Positions 36,208-46,602 of a stretch of DNA of 64,000 nucleotides are shown here, piece after piece. The notes below the pieces were generated by a model. The model was not told the origin of the DNA. It searched no databases and worked only from the letters and a program-made list of their open reading frames with translations. A program made the position numbers and the translations under genes. Numbering within the stretch: position 1 is the first letter of the stretch; each line of letters opens with the position of its first letter. The stretch is taken from the NCBI GenBank assembly GCA_029532415.1, contig JAQOTA010000028.1:1-64000 (forward strand). Direction: 5' to 3'. This DNA comes from Marasmius tenuissimus (taxonomy: Eukaryota; Basidiomycota; Agaricomycetes; Agaricales; Marasmiaceae).

Positions 36208-39200
36208 CTACATCGGGAAAATGGCTAGAATGATGACGGCGACAAACAACCATAGAAAGAACCTCTCTCGACTATTCTTTCTTTCGTTAGCGATAGGCTC
36301 CCCTCCAACTCTGTTCACAAACCAATCGAAGCGGCGATGGCGCAATATCATACTCCATTCCCCTCGCTCTACTTGTCCAACGACACGCCCCACTTCACTG
36401 ACCATCCGGATTACTGCTGACTCGGCCACCGCTACGATCCAATAAATGCCAGTAACCGTAGAACGAGTGTCGATCGTCTTTTCGCGAACGAGGTGTCTGA
36501 GCAGGTCATGGACAACGTTGATGATGAAGGTAGAGGCGAATCCAACCACCCCTGTCGCTGCCAACGACCACTGCGCCGTGACGACACCAAGAGATGTGAG
36601 TGCGCTGGTGTAGAGGAACAGGTGGGCCGAAGTGGGAGAGATTTCCGAGTAGCTGTGTTGAGGGAACAAGGCTATTAGAGCACCATCCCCCTTGGCCCAC
36701 ATAAAGAATCTCCGATACCCGCGCTGGCCCTCATGCCACCAAGGGTGAGTAGCTACGACCTCGGGCGCAGCTAAAAATCCCTGTTTCCCATCGGCGACGA
36801 ATAGGTCCCGTTTACGCACACAAAATTCAATATCCTCCCCACCACCTGTCTTGGGAAAGATGGGATCGTACTGTACACCATCGTTGTTCCGGCGAGCGAC
36901 GAGATTGGCGGTGACACCCCAAGGGATGTCCTCTGTGAGCTTCGTGGCGATATCCCAGAAGAAGGTGACGCCGGCGAGATGAACCGCTGTCTTGAAGATG
37001 GTGTCTGCGGGAGGGAAATTGGTGGTACCAACGAACCCAGCGGCATTGAGGTTGGTACGGATGACTTTCTCGGCCTCGACAAGGATATCCGAGTCGGGTA
37101 CCACGTCGTCATCGAGGAAGAAGACCCATTCCGCCGCTGATTCGGCCATCCCACGATTGCGAGTTTCACTGGCTCCGAGATTGGAGGTGTTAACCCGAAT
37201 CCGGACGTCTGGGCGATGGCCGTACTTGAGCTGGAGGTCCGTAATTCCACTCGAGCGGGGGTCGTCGATGATGATGATGAACATGACACTACAGGTACTC
37301 GAGCTCTCTAGCTCCAATATCGGTACTAGCGTGCCAAGTTGTACGCGAAAGGAGGGGATGATGACGTCGAGGGTAAGCTTCCTTCCAATGCCGTGTTCTT
37401 GATGGGGGTCCAACCACTTCTCTACACTCGACGTTGCATTGTCAAGCACGTCGAAAGTCCATCCATTCAAGTGCTGTTTCTCATAACGAGCGCCGTTGCT
37501 ACCACCGATGGAGTTATGGAGTCGGAACGGCGCCATGATAGAACAGCCGAATCGGCGATAGAGCTGATATAAAAAGGGATCGCCATCTTGGTTTACAAAT
37601 GTGGATGGGATGACTTCGCCGTTGAAAATATCCATATGTGTGCGATGAATAACGGGGAAAGTAGGCATACCGGGGAAGGAGATATCCGTGAAGGCGACGC
37701 AGCCAAAACCACGAATATGGTTGGGGTTCTGTCCCGCTAATTCCTGGAACGTCTTGTGTATCCCACGGAGCCAGCCTTCGTCGAGTAGCTCAACGTCGTC
37801 CCCAAAGAGCGCGAAATAGTCACAACCATCCTCCCAAGCTGCAGTCGCACATTTACGCCAAAGGCTGCAAACATGACCTTTCGGGAACTTGCAAACGATT
37901 CGTATGACGTCCCACACGCATTCCTTCTGGAGAACAGACTCGGCCTTCGCATCCATGAGCAGGAACTCATCGTCGTCGTCGATGGCAAGATACACCTTGA
38001 TACGGAAGTTGTTCTCCCTAACGTCCCGCCATGTTGTGGATGACAATGAAGCTGCAAACTTCTGAAGGTGGACGAGGCATGTCGAAGGCGTACCCGTCCC
38101 TCTGGATGTGATAGGAAGCAGAACGGCGAATGTGACGGTGTTATCCCCAAGGTTAACCACTGTACTGTGCTGAAGTTGGTGAAGCAACGTCGGGTGGTCA
38201 TCCTCTAGAGCAAGGAGCTGCCCCAGCTCGCTGTCGATCCAGGCTACTGTACGCCTCATTCCCTCATCCAGAGAGATCTGGGGAGTCCATCCAAGGACGC
38301 TTTGTGCAAGCTCGTTGTGCGAATTGCGGGACCGTACACCGACTGGTTTGTCGGTATCGTATGTGAACGTAACAGCGGAAGGATCGACACCTGCTGAGCG
38401 AAGCGCCATGACTGCCAACGACTTGATATCAATAGAGTGATCAGAGCCAATATTGATAGGCTCAGAGTGGTTGGAGTTCAGCAACCGCAACAGCCCCTCG
38501 ACACAATCGTCAATGTAGAGGAAGCTGCGTCGCTGAGAACCATCGCCCCAGATCTCGAAAGTCGGACCTGCTCTACCCATCCTCTTCAAGACGACAGCTT
38601 TACGAGCTAAGGCGGCCGGGGCTTTCTCACGGCCATCGCGCCAGCTACCTCCAGGTCCGAAGACGTTATGGAGACGAGCGATCCGTACCGAGAGCTTGTT
38701 CGTGTATTGACGAACAAGAATCTCTCCGTGCAACTTTTCGAGCCCATAAAGACCTTGGGGAGAAGGGCAGCTCCCGGTCCAAGCGTCGGTTTCACGGAGC
38801 TGGACATCTCCATCGCCGGAACTGGACTGAAGATGGGCAGGATACACACATGCGGACGAGGCGTAGAGAAGACGGGTGACACCCGCCCTAATGGCAGTTT
38901 CGAGAAGGTTCGTGGTCATTGTATGGTTCTCGTTATAAAGCGTGAAGTCGTTTGCCTCGTGGATGGTTCCCATTCCACCCATATTTGCAGCGAAGTGAAG
39001 AACGGTGTGGACATCTTTCATGATAGCGTCGCAGAAGGTGGGGTCGGATAGAGTTCCCTGAACGTATTCCGTGCATATGTCGTTGGCAGGGAGGGCTCGT
39101 ATGTCGGCAATGCGAACACGATGGCCTTTTGTGTGCAAAGATTTGGCAGTAGCGGAGCCCTTGAGAAACATTTCAGCATTGGACTGTGTCCACAGGTAAA

Positions 39201-39303
39201 ATGAATCATTGCCGTCACTCACGATAAACCCACATCCACCTGTGATGAGGTAGACATCTTTCTCTGCAGGTATGGGTGAGGGTCGGTCGACGAAATTGGC
39301 CAT
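36208..39303 (-). CDS. Fusion: GDP-mannose 3,5-epimerase-like + two glycosyltransferase domains + membrane tail
   Basis: About 1,010 residues from ATG at 39303. A 63-nt intron (39222-39160, GTGAGT..CTCAAG) is in frame and lacks stops. Removing it restores the Rossmann loop TGGCGFIGSA (21-30). Residues 1-340 follow plant GDP-mannose 3,5-epimerase closely: AANMGGMG, SSACVYP (Cys131), YGLEK (Tyr165/Lys169), GREKAPAA (Lys206), RSFLYIDDCVEGLLRL, EPINIGSD. Residues 370-610 form a GT-A-like domain (FALFGDDVELLD, 477-486). Residues 622-870 form a GT2 domain (LDVIIPSF, NLGASETRNRG, FLDDDVVPD, GGGEDIEFC). Three or so hydrophobic segments (875-1010) end the protein. It would make and transfer an epimerised GDP-sugar at a membrane, if all domains are active (inference). 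The methyltransferase-GT8 gene starts 653 bp away on the other strand. Confidence 0.85.
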   Translation of the reverse strand: MANFVDRPSPIPAEKDVYLITGGCGFIVSDGNDSFYLWTQSNAEMFLKGSATAKSLHTKGHRVRIADIRALPANDICTEYVQGTLSDPTFCDAIMKDVHTVLHFAANMGGMGTIHEANDFTLYNENHTMTTNLLETAIRAGVTRLLYASSACVYPAHLQSSSGDGDVQLRETDAWTGSCPSPQGLYGLEKLHGEILVRQYTNKLSVRIARLHNVFGPGGSWRDGREKAPAALARKAVVLKRMGRAGPTFEIWGDGSQRRSFLYIDDCVEGLLRLLNSNHSEPINIGSDHSIDIKSLAVMALRSAGVDPSAVTFTYDTDKPVGVRSRNSHNELAQSVLGWTPQISLDEGMRRTVAWIDSELGQLLALEDDHPTLLHQLQHSTVVNLGDNTVTFAVLLPITSRGTGTPSTCLVHLQKFAASLSSTTWRDVRENNFRIKVYLAIDDDDEFLLMDAKAESVLQKECVWDVIRIVCKFPKGHVCSLWRKCATAAWEDGCDYFALFGDDVELLDEGWLRGIHKTFQELAGQNPNHIRGFGCVAFTDISFPGMPTFPVIHRTHMDIFNGEVIPSTFVNQDGDPFLYQLYRRFGCSIMAPFRLHNSIGGSNGARYEKQHLNGWTFDVLDNATSSVEKWLDPHQEHGIGRKLTLDVIIPSFRVQLGTLVPILELESSSTCSVMFIIIIDDPRSSGITDLQLKYGHRPDVRIRVNTSNLGASETRNRGMAESAAEWVFFLDDDVVPDSDILVEAEKVIRTNLNAAGFVGTTNFPPADTIFKTAVHLAGVTFFWDIATKLTEDIPWGVTANLVARRNNDGVQYDPIFPKTGGGEDIEFCVRKRDLFVADGKQGFLAAPEVVATHPWWHEGQRGYRRFFMWAKGDGALIALFPQHSYSEISPTSAHLFLYTSALTSLGVVTAQWSLAATGVVGFASTFIINVVHDLLRHLVREKTIDTRSTVTGIYWIVAVAESAVIRMVSEVGRVVGQVERGEWSMILRHRRFDWFVNRVGGEPIANERKNSRERFFLWLFVAVIILAIFPM

Positions 39304-39956
39304 GTACAAATTAGAAGGAGAGAAGGAGGGTCCCTGCAGACGAACAAAAACGGGTACTGAGTTAATATAATCAAGAATCTGGGCGCGGGGAGCCCACCTT
39401 CAGCGCTAACCAATGCTTCAGAATCAGCATCAGGCCGCCCGGATGGGTAATTCCCACCTCCAAGGTGTGTCGATGTGAGAAAAAGGGTTCTAATCTCCTC
39501 AAGTTCGACAGAACTCTATTGACCCATAAGCCTGTCTGATTGGCTGTAAGTTCCCCGTCGCTCGTCAGCTATGAGTTCGCGTAATCGATCGATTGACGAA
39601 ATGGACTCACCTTAGCTGCGGGTTCAATTTCGTTGGTGGTTTGTTATCGGCTGACAGCAACGCCCTTGCTCCGCAGCATTCAAAGCACACTTCAACGGGC
39701 GCCTAGCGATATTTTGAGCAATTCCGAAGAACCCTCTTTCCAAAGCTCTGGATTAGATACCTTCGAAAACCTTGTATCTGATATTTTGAGTCAATCCGAG
39801 GTCTCTCCAAAACCTAAAATGACAATACCTGCTGCGTAGGAACAAGCACCATTGGGAAATGAACCCCCGTATGCATCTGTACCCGCCGATAACCACGGTG
39901 CCCCATCCCTCGAAAGGCAGCTCCGATTAGTCCCATCTCTTTCCAGAACCACCACC
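39304..39956. promoter_or_regulatory. Shared divergent promoter of the two glycan fusion genes
   Basis: 653 bp between the ATG at 39303 (minus) and that at 39957 (plus). Coordinated control of both genes is likely (inference). A frame at 39633-39839 on plus ends in a stop just before the methyltransferase frame. It could be an upstream ORF in a long leader, but no TATA box is clear. Confidence 0.55.
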
Positions 39957-41591
39957 ATGACCACAGTCGACGCCCCACAGTACAAGTTCACTTCCACCCA
40001 GGACTGGTTCTCGTTCAACACAGGAATCTGGGGCCCGTTCATCACCCAGCTCCGTACCAGCATTGATCATCCAGCGAGAGCCCTCGAGATCGGCTCTTGG
40101 GAAGGTCGCTCAGCCGTGTATCTCCTCGAAAACCTCTGTAACACCCCAGACTCGATGCTTGTCTGCATCGATCATTTCGACCTCCACCGCACCCCAGCGG
40201 GGAGAGAACGATATGAAAAGATCCAACACAACCTTTCCATCCCAGGCTATCCTTTCCGAGTCATCGACGAATTCAGTGTCCCAGGCCTCTATCAGCTCCT
40301 CAAAGAAGAGACAGAGAAGGAAACCGGCGGGTTCGATTTCGTTTACATCGATGGGTCCCACGAGGCAGATGATACGTTCCTCGATGCTGAATTGGCCTGG
40401 CGCCTCACCCGACCAGGTGCCATCGTCATCTTCGACGACTACGAGTGGTCCACCGAAGACCCCGAGAGTATCCATCATCCGAAGCGTGGCATCGACGGCT
40501 TCCTCTCCCTCCACCAGGGTGAACATGAGGTGCTCCATCGAGGGTACCAGGTCATCATCCGGAAGACGGGGGAGAGGAAGATCGGCTTCTTGACGAAGAA
40601 GAGCCCCACGGACATCTACGCAGATGCACCCATCAACGTTGCCCTGTGTACCGACTCAGCGTATGCTGGCCCCACAGCTGTCGCCATCATCTCAGTGATC
40701 AGAGCCACCACAGACAGACGTCTATCGTTCTATATCGCCGACTGTGGGTTGACTGAGAGCGATAAGGAGGGTTTGAGGAGCAGCCTCGATCCCGCCACCG
40801 AACAAGTCACTCTCAACTTCGTCGAGCTACCCGAGGAGAGCAAAGGTCGAAAAGACCCAACATGGGCCAGAATCGATGCCCTCTCCCGTCTCCCCGTCGA
40901 ACGTGTGCTTTTCCTTGACTCTGACATCCTTGTTCGTCATAATCTTGCGGAACTATGGAGCTTGGATCTGGGAGAGAAAGTGTTGGCAGCGGCGAGAGAT
41001 GTCGGGTTCCCAATGGGCCACAAAGACGTCACGCGTGGACCATACTTCAACGCCGGTGTCCTTCTCGTCGATCTAACACGTATTCGCTCGCGTCTGTCCT
41101 CCCTAGTTGGATTCGTCGAATCCAAACATCAGACGACCTTTAAAGATCAGGACGCCTTGAATGACTTCTTTCGTGGCGACTGGCACGAGCTAGGTGTTGA
41201 ATGGAACGCTACAGGCTTAGGAACCTACGCCATGAGGAGTGACTCGGATCGTACTGAGAGCTGGCCGAACAGAGAGTTGGAGAGGTTGCACCAGACCGCC
41301 AAAATCGTTCATTTCACGGGCCCTGTTCATCCTAGCCTGTCACGAATCCTTGACGAGTACAATCAACCATGGGCGAGTAAACCGTGGGGATTTGCAGGCG
41401 CGCCGGGTCACCCTTTCGCCAGGGAATGGCACGCAATGCTTCGAGAAACCGCTTGGAAGGACTGGCTTGAGTCTGAGGAGCACGTACGCGAGTGCGAGGA
41501 GGCAAAAAGAGCGATAGTCGAGCAGGACTTGGAGGTCGTTCAGGAGCGTGTGGTCGCTGCGCGTGCAGAGATGAGCTACCTTAGCGGGTAA
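39957..41591 (+). CDS. Fusion: SAM-dependent methyltransferase + GT8 glycosyltransferase
   Basis: 544 residues in one exon. ATG at 39957 has a good context (ACCACCATGA); the frame is open further 5' but contains no earlier ATG before a stop. Residues 15-205 are a class I methyltransferase (Methyltransf_24-like): ALEIGSWEGRSA (SAM loop, 42-53), VCIDHF, FDFVYIDGSHEADD, PGAIVIFDDYEW. Residues 225-480 are a GT8 domain: INVALCTDSAYAG, KGRKDPTWARIDAL, VLFLDSDILV (DxD 321-323), GPYFNAGVLLVDL, HFTGPVHP. GT8 enzymes transfer sugars from UDP- (or GDP-) donors with retention. A charged coiled-coil-like tail follows. A sugar O-methylation plus transfer role is inferred. A decayed copy lies at 33.5-33.9 kb. 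Confidence 0.88.
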   Translation: MTTVDAPQYKFTSTQDWFSFNTGIWGPFITQLRTSIDHPARALEIGSWEGRSAVYLLENLCNTPDSMLVCIDHFDLHRTPAGRERYEKIQHNLSIPGYPFRVIDEFSVPGLYQLLKEETEKETGGFDFVYIDGSHEADDTFLDAELAWRLTRPGAIVIFDDYEWSTEDPESIHHPKRGIDGFLSLHQGEHEVLHRGYQVIIRKTGERKIGFLTKKSPTDIYADAPINVALCTDSAYAGPTAVAIISVIRATTDRRLSFYIADCGLTESDKEGLRSSLDPATEQVTLNFVELPEESKGRKDPTWARIDALSRLPVERVLFLDSDILVRHNLAELWSLDLGEKVLAAARDVGFPMGHKDVTRGPYFNAGVLLVDLTRIRSRLSSLVGFVESKHQTTFKDQDALNDFFRGDWHELGVEWNATGLGTYAMRSDSDRTESWPNRELERLHQTAKIVHFTGPVHPSLSRILDEYNQPWASKPWGFAGAPGHPFAREWHAMLRETAWKDWLESEEHVRECEEAKRAIVEQDLEVVQERVVAARAEMSYLSG

Positions 41592-42250
41592 GAGCTCATA
41601 GGAGATGAAGGGGCTGGTTTTGTCCGTTCTAACTGTGAATTGATTGACTGTATCTTGTCCTAGTGGTTTCTTGCGTCCTTTTCGTCTTGATAGCCTTATA
41701 ACATTCCTATATTTAGCAAATCACGTTCCGCAGCGTAGAAGAAAAAACCAAGCGTACGGCAGACTGGTAACAACTTCTCGAGTAATCACAACGGATTCCA
41801 ATATTGTCCCAAAAGTTCACATTCTCCGCATTCAAAGCATCCCACGAGTAGGGGATCTAGAGTCCAGACATTCATATTCGGCATTGTGTACATGGGATCT
41901 CAAGAATTTCGGGCGTACCAGGTCACCGTAATCTATTATCTCTTGGTTTCAAGCCTCAAGCACAGAGGGTAGAGTCGACATTCCGAGAGGTCTAGCACGA
42001 TAAATGATTAGAGCCGCACAGAAAGGAAGCCCAAGTAGACATTGAAGGAGTCGCAGGGAGAGTCCAACGTTCAATTTGAACGATGTTGAAATTGAACAAG
42101 CACACGTGCGGCAAAACCGGTTCAAGTGCCGCCAGCACCGGAAAAGGAAACTGGCCTGCCGTTTGCTTAGGCGCTGGCTCACGTTCTCAGCCACAAATCG
42201 GCCTGAGACAACGCCCGGATATTTGGAATCCACACTCTACTTTACTTTAA
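41592..42250. other. Intergenic, no supported gene
   Basis: 660 bp downstream of the GT8 stop. No gene is seen. Confidence 0.35.
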
Positions 42251-42351
42251 CGAGCTCTTAATAGCCCAGCGGTTCGTAGCGTAGTAGATAATTAGTGACA
42301 AAAGAGGGGCCGAAGGCAGCAAGTTCGAGCCGGCCCCCCTCTTTCATTTTT
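42251..42351 (+). repeat. tRNA-like Pol III (SINE-like) repeat, copy 2
   Basis: A-box TAGCCCAGCGGTT, shared TTCGTAG..GTA, AAAGAGGG, GGCAGCAAGTTCGAGCCG (B box), then a C-rich end and T tracts. Very close to copy 1 at 34849 over the whole unit, with most differences being transitions. Repeated occurrence plus the split internal promoter suggests a SINE rather than a lone tRNA. Confidence 0.75.
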
Positions 42352-43969
42352 CCCCCCAGTTCTTTTGCGAGGTCCACTCTGATAGTGTCTCCCTTTTTAT
42401 CTTGTAATTGGTTTATAACATAGACAGAGATTTATTCTACGATTTTACGTTGTTCCAGTCAAGCCAGCTTCCCAGGTAGGAGGAAAGAAAGACGTCCACT
42501 TGCTTGGCGATTTATTCCCCCTCAGATGATTTTCGAGTATGTCTGCTCCCGGCCCGAGCGGGCTGGCACAATAGGCGCTCAACGCCATTCTTTCATCTGC
42601 ACAGCCATGTTGCCTTCTTTGCTACTCACCCTGGCTCGGAACTTTTCTCGATGCTCTACCAAGCGATCTCTCCAAAAATCAACTGCGTTTCAACAATTGT
42701 GTGCAAGAGTACTGCAAGTCCATCCGTTTATTATCAGGACATGAAATTGAGGCGAGGTCGAGTCATTCTTTGCATGGAACAAAGATCGCTGTTTGAAACC
42801 TCAGGCTCAAGGGACCTTGGTTTGGCTACTCTGCAGACGACACTGTATGTACGACTGCCTTGACCGGAGGGAACACCGAATCAACGTACACGTGTAAAGT
42901 TACGGCTACTGGCAGCAAACTCGGTCATGTCCTAGTAGGGAACCAACACTTAGCACTGCATATCACATGTATGGCGACGATTTCAATGTCGATTGGCAAG
43001 TCAGACCGCAAGGAACCTACAGAGCTGGACGATCCATGCGAAAGGCTTCATTCGAAGGCAGGCCAGTAACGCTTGTCCACAGTTCCACCATGTGAGGTGC
43101 GGCTTGGTGTACAAGCTTGTCTGCTCTCCTTATCCACGATAATGATGACGGTCGTCTACAATTGGTACCAGGGAATAATCGAGCGGGACTACAGGATCGC
43201 AGAAAAATCTGTGAGCAGGACGTTGACGGTGGCGTAATATAACAGACCGAAGGTGCAATATCAACCTACCTACCTGCTGATGAACGTTTGAACGCTCATA
43301 ACTTAATCTCTAGACTTCTGAGACCGACCCTCTCCGACGCCCGCCCTTTCCGTAGCGACCTGCACATGGATAAAACCTCGCCCCGTCATTATCGGCTCAC
43401 TGTGAGGACGGAGACGCCTCTGTAGCTTATACTTGTCCCAGCAAATCTCCTCGTCGAACTGAACCCGAGGATAATGTCTATGGATTGTAATCATCTGCAG
43501 ATGATCGCAGACACATGCGTCGCTATCAACCAGTGATTCTGCTCGTTATCTCGGACTTTTCAGGCCCTTGACCATTCGAACTTCGGCCAAAAACGAACGG
43601 TCGGCTCAAGCTATCGCTACCTTGGTAGATGATGCCCAGTTTCTATCAATTCCCTGGTGGTGATTCTTTGGTTCTCGATCAACTGTTTCTCCTGCAGTTT
43701 ATATATCAGGATTATCGACTAGAGGATGCGGCGTGGTCTTATGGACGATATTCTCATTCCCAATTGTTTGGTGGCACTAGTCGAAGCCCTGAAGAGACGC
43801 AGCGTACTTGATCAATCAAATGGACACTGGGGACTACAGTCGAGCGACTCGTGTGCATTGTGTACTCTTTTGTTTCGTTCATCGCCGCTACTGAGCTTTG
43901 TTTCAACACCACGACGTCGATGGCAGGCTGCGGTTGGTAGCAGAAAGGCAAAACCCAATCTCTACTCGA
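42352..43969. other. Gene-poor stretch
   Basis: 1.6 kb with only short frames lacking recognisable domains on both strands. Nothing supported. Confidence 0.35.
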
Positions 43970-45530
43970 ATGCGGGTGAACGGAACAAGTGCGTACGCCA
44001 TACTCACGCGACAAAGTTCTGATACTGATTATATCCCTTGGACCACAGATTCATGGCCAGAAAATCATCCTCAACGTTCGCTGGCTACCGTTTTTGATCT
44101 GCCCAACGAGCTTCTTCTCGAGATATTCACTTACTGTGCCGCTCATCGTCCAGATCCACCAAGCTCTGCTCCACCCTGGATAGGATTCAGCCAAGTCTGT
44201 CAACGATGGCGTTGGATGCACCCACGCTGTGGTCTGAACCGGATCTCAGAATTCCGTATATGGGACAGCTGATGCTAGAGAGGTCAAAAAATGCCCCGTT
44301 GGATATTGTGTGGTCGCACGAATACGGGAATGAGTACTTTCTGGTTAACGCGTTGGGTCACATTCACCGCTCGCGATTACGCAGGACATGTGGCATGCGA
44401 TCCTCCCGCCACTTTCAAAGGACTTGACTAATCCTGCACCCCTTCTCACTTCCCTAAAACTTTCGTCAGTGGGACACGAAACAATCACTCTTCCTCACAC
44501 AACTTCTTAGGAAATTATACGCCCAAGCTTACAAAAATCGAGATCTCTGGTCCCATATCGATGATAACCCCGCTATTGAGGACCAATCTCACCGCTTTGA
44601 AGATCGACTACCAAAACTGTGACATCCGCGTCGACTATAAACTCTTCATTGAATTCCTTCGTTGCCTCAGGCCAGAGTTGAAGAACCTCACCCTGGTTAA
44701 CGCGTTTCCTAACCTGTTCGAACTTCCATTTGGAAAAAGAGTTTGTTGAATCTGCGCCCGGATTTCTAACTGATTCTTCAACAGTGCAATATCGTCTTTC
44801 TGAGTCACCTCCTTGACAACATATCATTTCCCTCACCTCCTCGTTGTTGACACTCTTCCTATCGACTCCCCTACCCTCGAGGTTGGGGTCTTTGGGCTCA
44901 TGGCATATGCCTGCGATAACAACGAAACTTGTGGATTCGAAGAGTTGGATTGTCCTGGATGCGCCACATGTAGTGCATCTTACTCCGGCCTCAAAGTCTG
45001 CTACAAATTCGATTCTTACACGCGCTTCCCCCCCCCCTCCTCGACGAAGATCCTTGGGCTGCTCTTCCCTTCAGAGGGGGTGCGAACGCTGGAATTCATT
45101 CAGGAATATATAGGAAACGACCGCTTGAATCCACCATGGCGTATGGAGTACTTCTCCTCGTCCACGAGGCTAACACGAATCATCGTCGAGGGGTCATGGT
45201 TCGCGGAGCAGTTTGTGCAATGCTTTGTTAGCGTGGTGTCAACTACGAATAACGTCGAGAAGAGTCAAAAGGACTCGATAGCTTTTTCCCGCTTTGCGCA
45301 CGTTGGGGGATGAGGGATGTCGACTTTGACAGACCTCTCTTCGCGCGAATCCCTCGCAGCTGGTGTCAGGTTCCGTTTAGAATACGGTGCTCCGGTACAA
45401 AAGCTTGTGGTGGAGGGGTGCTATGGATTATCTGACGATAATGTGGGGGCTGATTCGGGAGCTTGTGAAGGACGTGATAATAAAAGACTGGGAATAGACG
45501 AGAATGTTGGGACTTGGGCTCTTTACTGAT
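43970..45530 (+). pseudogene. Frameshifted F-box gene of the mushroom F-box family
   Basis: Starts with an F-box: DLPNELLLEIFTYCAAHRPD, PPWIGFSQVCQRWR. The next expected piece, ALDAPTLWSEPDL, is in another frame because about two bases are missing at about 44208. Later segments switch frame again: DMWHAILPPLSKDLTNPAP.., SLKLSSVGHE, then stop TAG at about 44510, KLTKIEISGP, LRTNLTALKIDY, LRPELKNLTLVNAF, LLVVDTLPIDSPTLEVG, GVRFRLEYGAPVQKLVVEGC, and finally LIRELVKDVII in another frame. Some breaks could be introns, but at least two are not flanked by splice signals. F-box proteins link SCF ubiquitin ligase to targets; this copy is probably dead. Confidence 0.75.
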
Positions 45531-45653
45531 TCAGATCATGATGGGCTTGATCGGAGAGCGGGAAAATTCCTGTCGTCGTTCCTCTCGCGCTAGATTCACA
45601 TCTCAGCTTAGCGAACCGTACCTCTTCTTGCAGATCTATCTCAAGCCCAAACC

Positions 45654-45755
45654 ATGGCAACTTTGCCTAGGACACTGTTAATCATCGTTTCGTTGGCGTT
45701 CTTCTCAACAGCTTTTTCTTGTTACACCCCGGGAAATCCCAATTCGAAGCACTAA
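45654..45755 (+). CDS. Possible small secreted peptide or first exon of a secreted protein
   Basis: ATG (context AACCATGG) starts a strong signal-peptide-like sequence, MATLPRTLLIIVSLAFFSTAF, followed by 13 more residues (SCYTPGNP...) before a stop. It may be the first exon of a gene whose later exons I cannot find, or chance. No neighbour supports a function. Confidence 0.25.
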   Translation: MATLPRTLLIIVSLAFFSTAFSCYTPGNPNSKH

Positions 45756-46339
45756 TATTACAACGAGTAAGTAATAGATGCACGAGATGAGCAAGGGCTG
45801 AAACTTGGATGGTCTGAACAATATTGACTTTGACATGGTAGTCGGAAGGCAAGACGTGATGCGACCTAAATTTGTTATCGACGACCTCTGCTCCACACCA
45901 CCACTACCTCCACCCTCATCGCACTTATACCCGTTCGACTAACATTCTTATTTGTCTCGCTCCAAAAGTGAGTGTCTGAATCGTATACGGACACTAGAAA
46001 CTTTTTTTGACGAATTACGGCAGAACAGCGATGAAGATATCATACTGTCCTGGCCAACCGAGCGTTATTTGAAGAGGAGGTACGCGACCAGATTTCCAGT
46101 TATCAAGCCCAAATAGATCTCAAACTGCATGTTCAGACCCTTCGATAACATCCACGGACCTCATGCGCACTTGGAACGATACGACGTTAGCCCACAACAG
46201 AATACCAACACTGGATAACTAGTCTTCAACGTCTTTTGGGACTCGGGAGGGAGTAGTGTTCCGGAAAACGTAAAGCACAGACACGGTGCGCAATCGGTTT
46301 TTCCATCTCTCGAACCCAAACAGAATATTTAACGTATGG

Positions 46340-46403
46340 TACAGACCGCACGTTCTCAAGACTACGACGCCGACTGCAGCATTCTTAGGTACCAACACCG
46401 GCC
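46340..46403 (+). repeat. Direct repeat, copy 1
   Basis: ACAGACCGCACGTTCTCAAG and the following CATTCTTAGG..CC.ACAC block recur at 46540 onward. Copies lie 199 nt apart in a gene-poor stretch upstream of the EEP gene. Confidence 0.6.
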
Positions 46404-46539
46404 TGAGGAAAACCCAGAGGAACAGCCAATTCTACCACCGGATGAAGAAATTCAAACGTTTCAGGTCGTCGAGTTCACAGGGATTAGGGTTCATGGAAAT
46501 TCGAGCGGTGTCATGAAGAGAAGACGGAGATCGTACTAC

Positions 46540-46602
46540 ACAGACCGCACGTTCTTAACAACGCGGCACCCACTACATCCGTTCTTAGGCACCTACACAT
46601 GG
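46540..46602 (+). repeat. Direct repeat, copy 2
   Basis: Partner of 46340-46403, sharing ACAGACCGCACGTTCT at the start and CGTTCTTAGGCACC..CAC near the end, with a diverged middle. Confidence 0.6.

Noticed and set aside
37265..37345. Possible extra intron (GTACAA..CTGTAG) in the GT2 domain of the epimerase fusion
   Set aside because: Its length (56 nt) would shift the frame, while the unspliced frame carries on into conserved GT2 motifs.
36146..39051. Several plus-strand frames opposite the epimerase-glycosyltransferase gene
   Set aside because: They are shadows of a strongly coding minus-strand frame with clear catalytic motifs.
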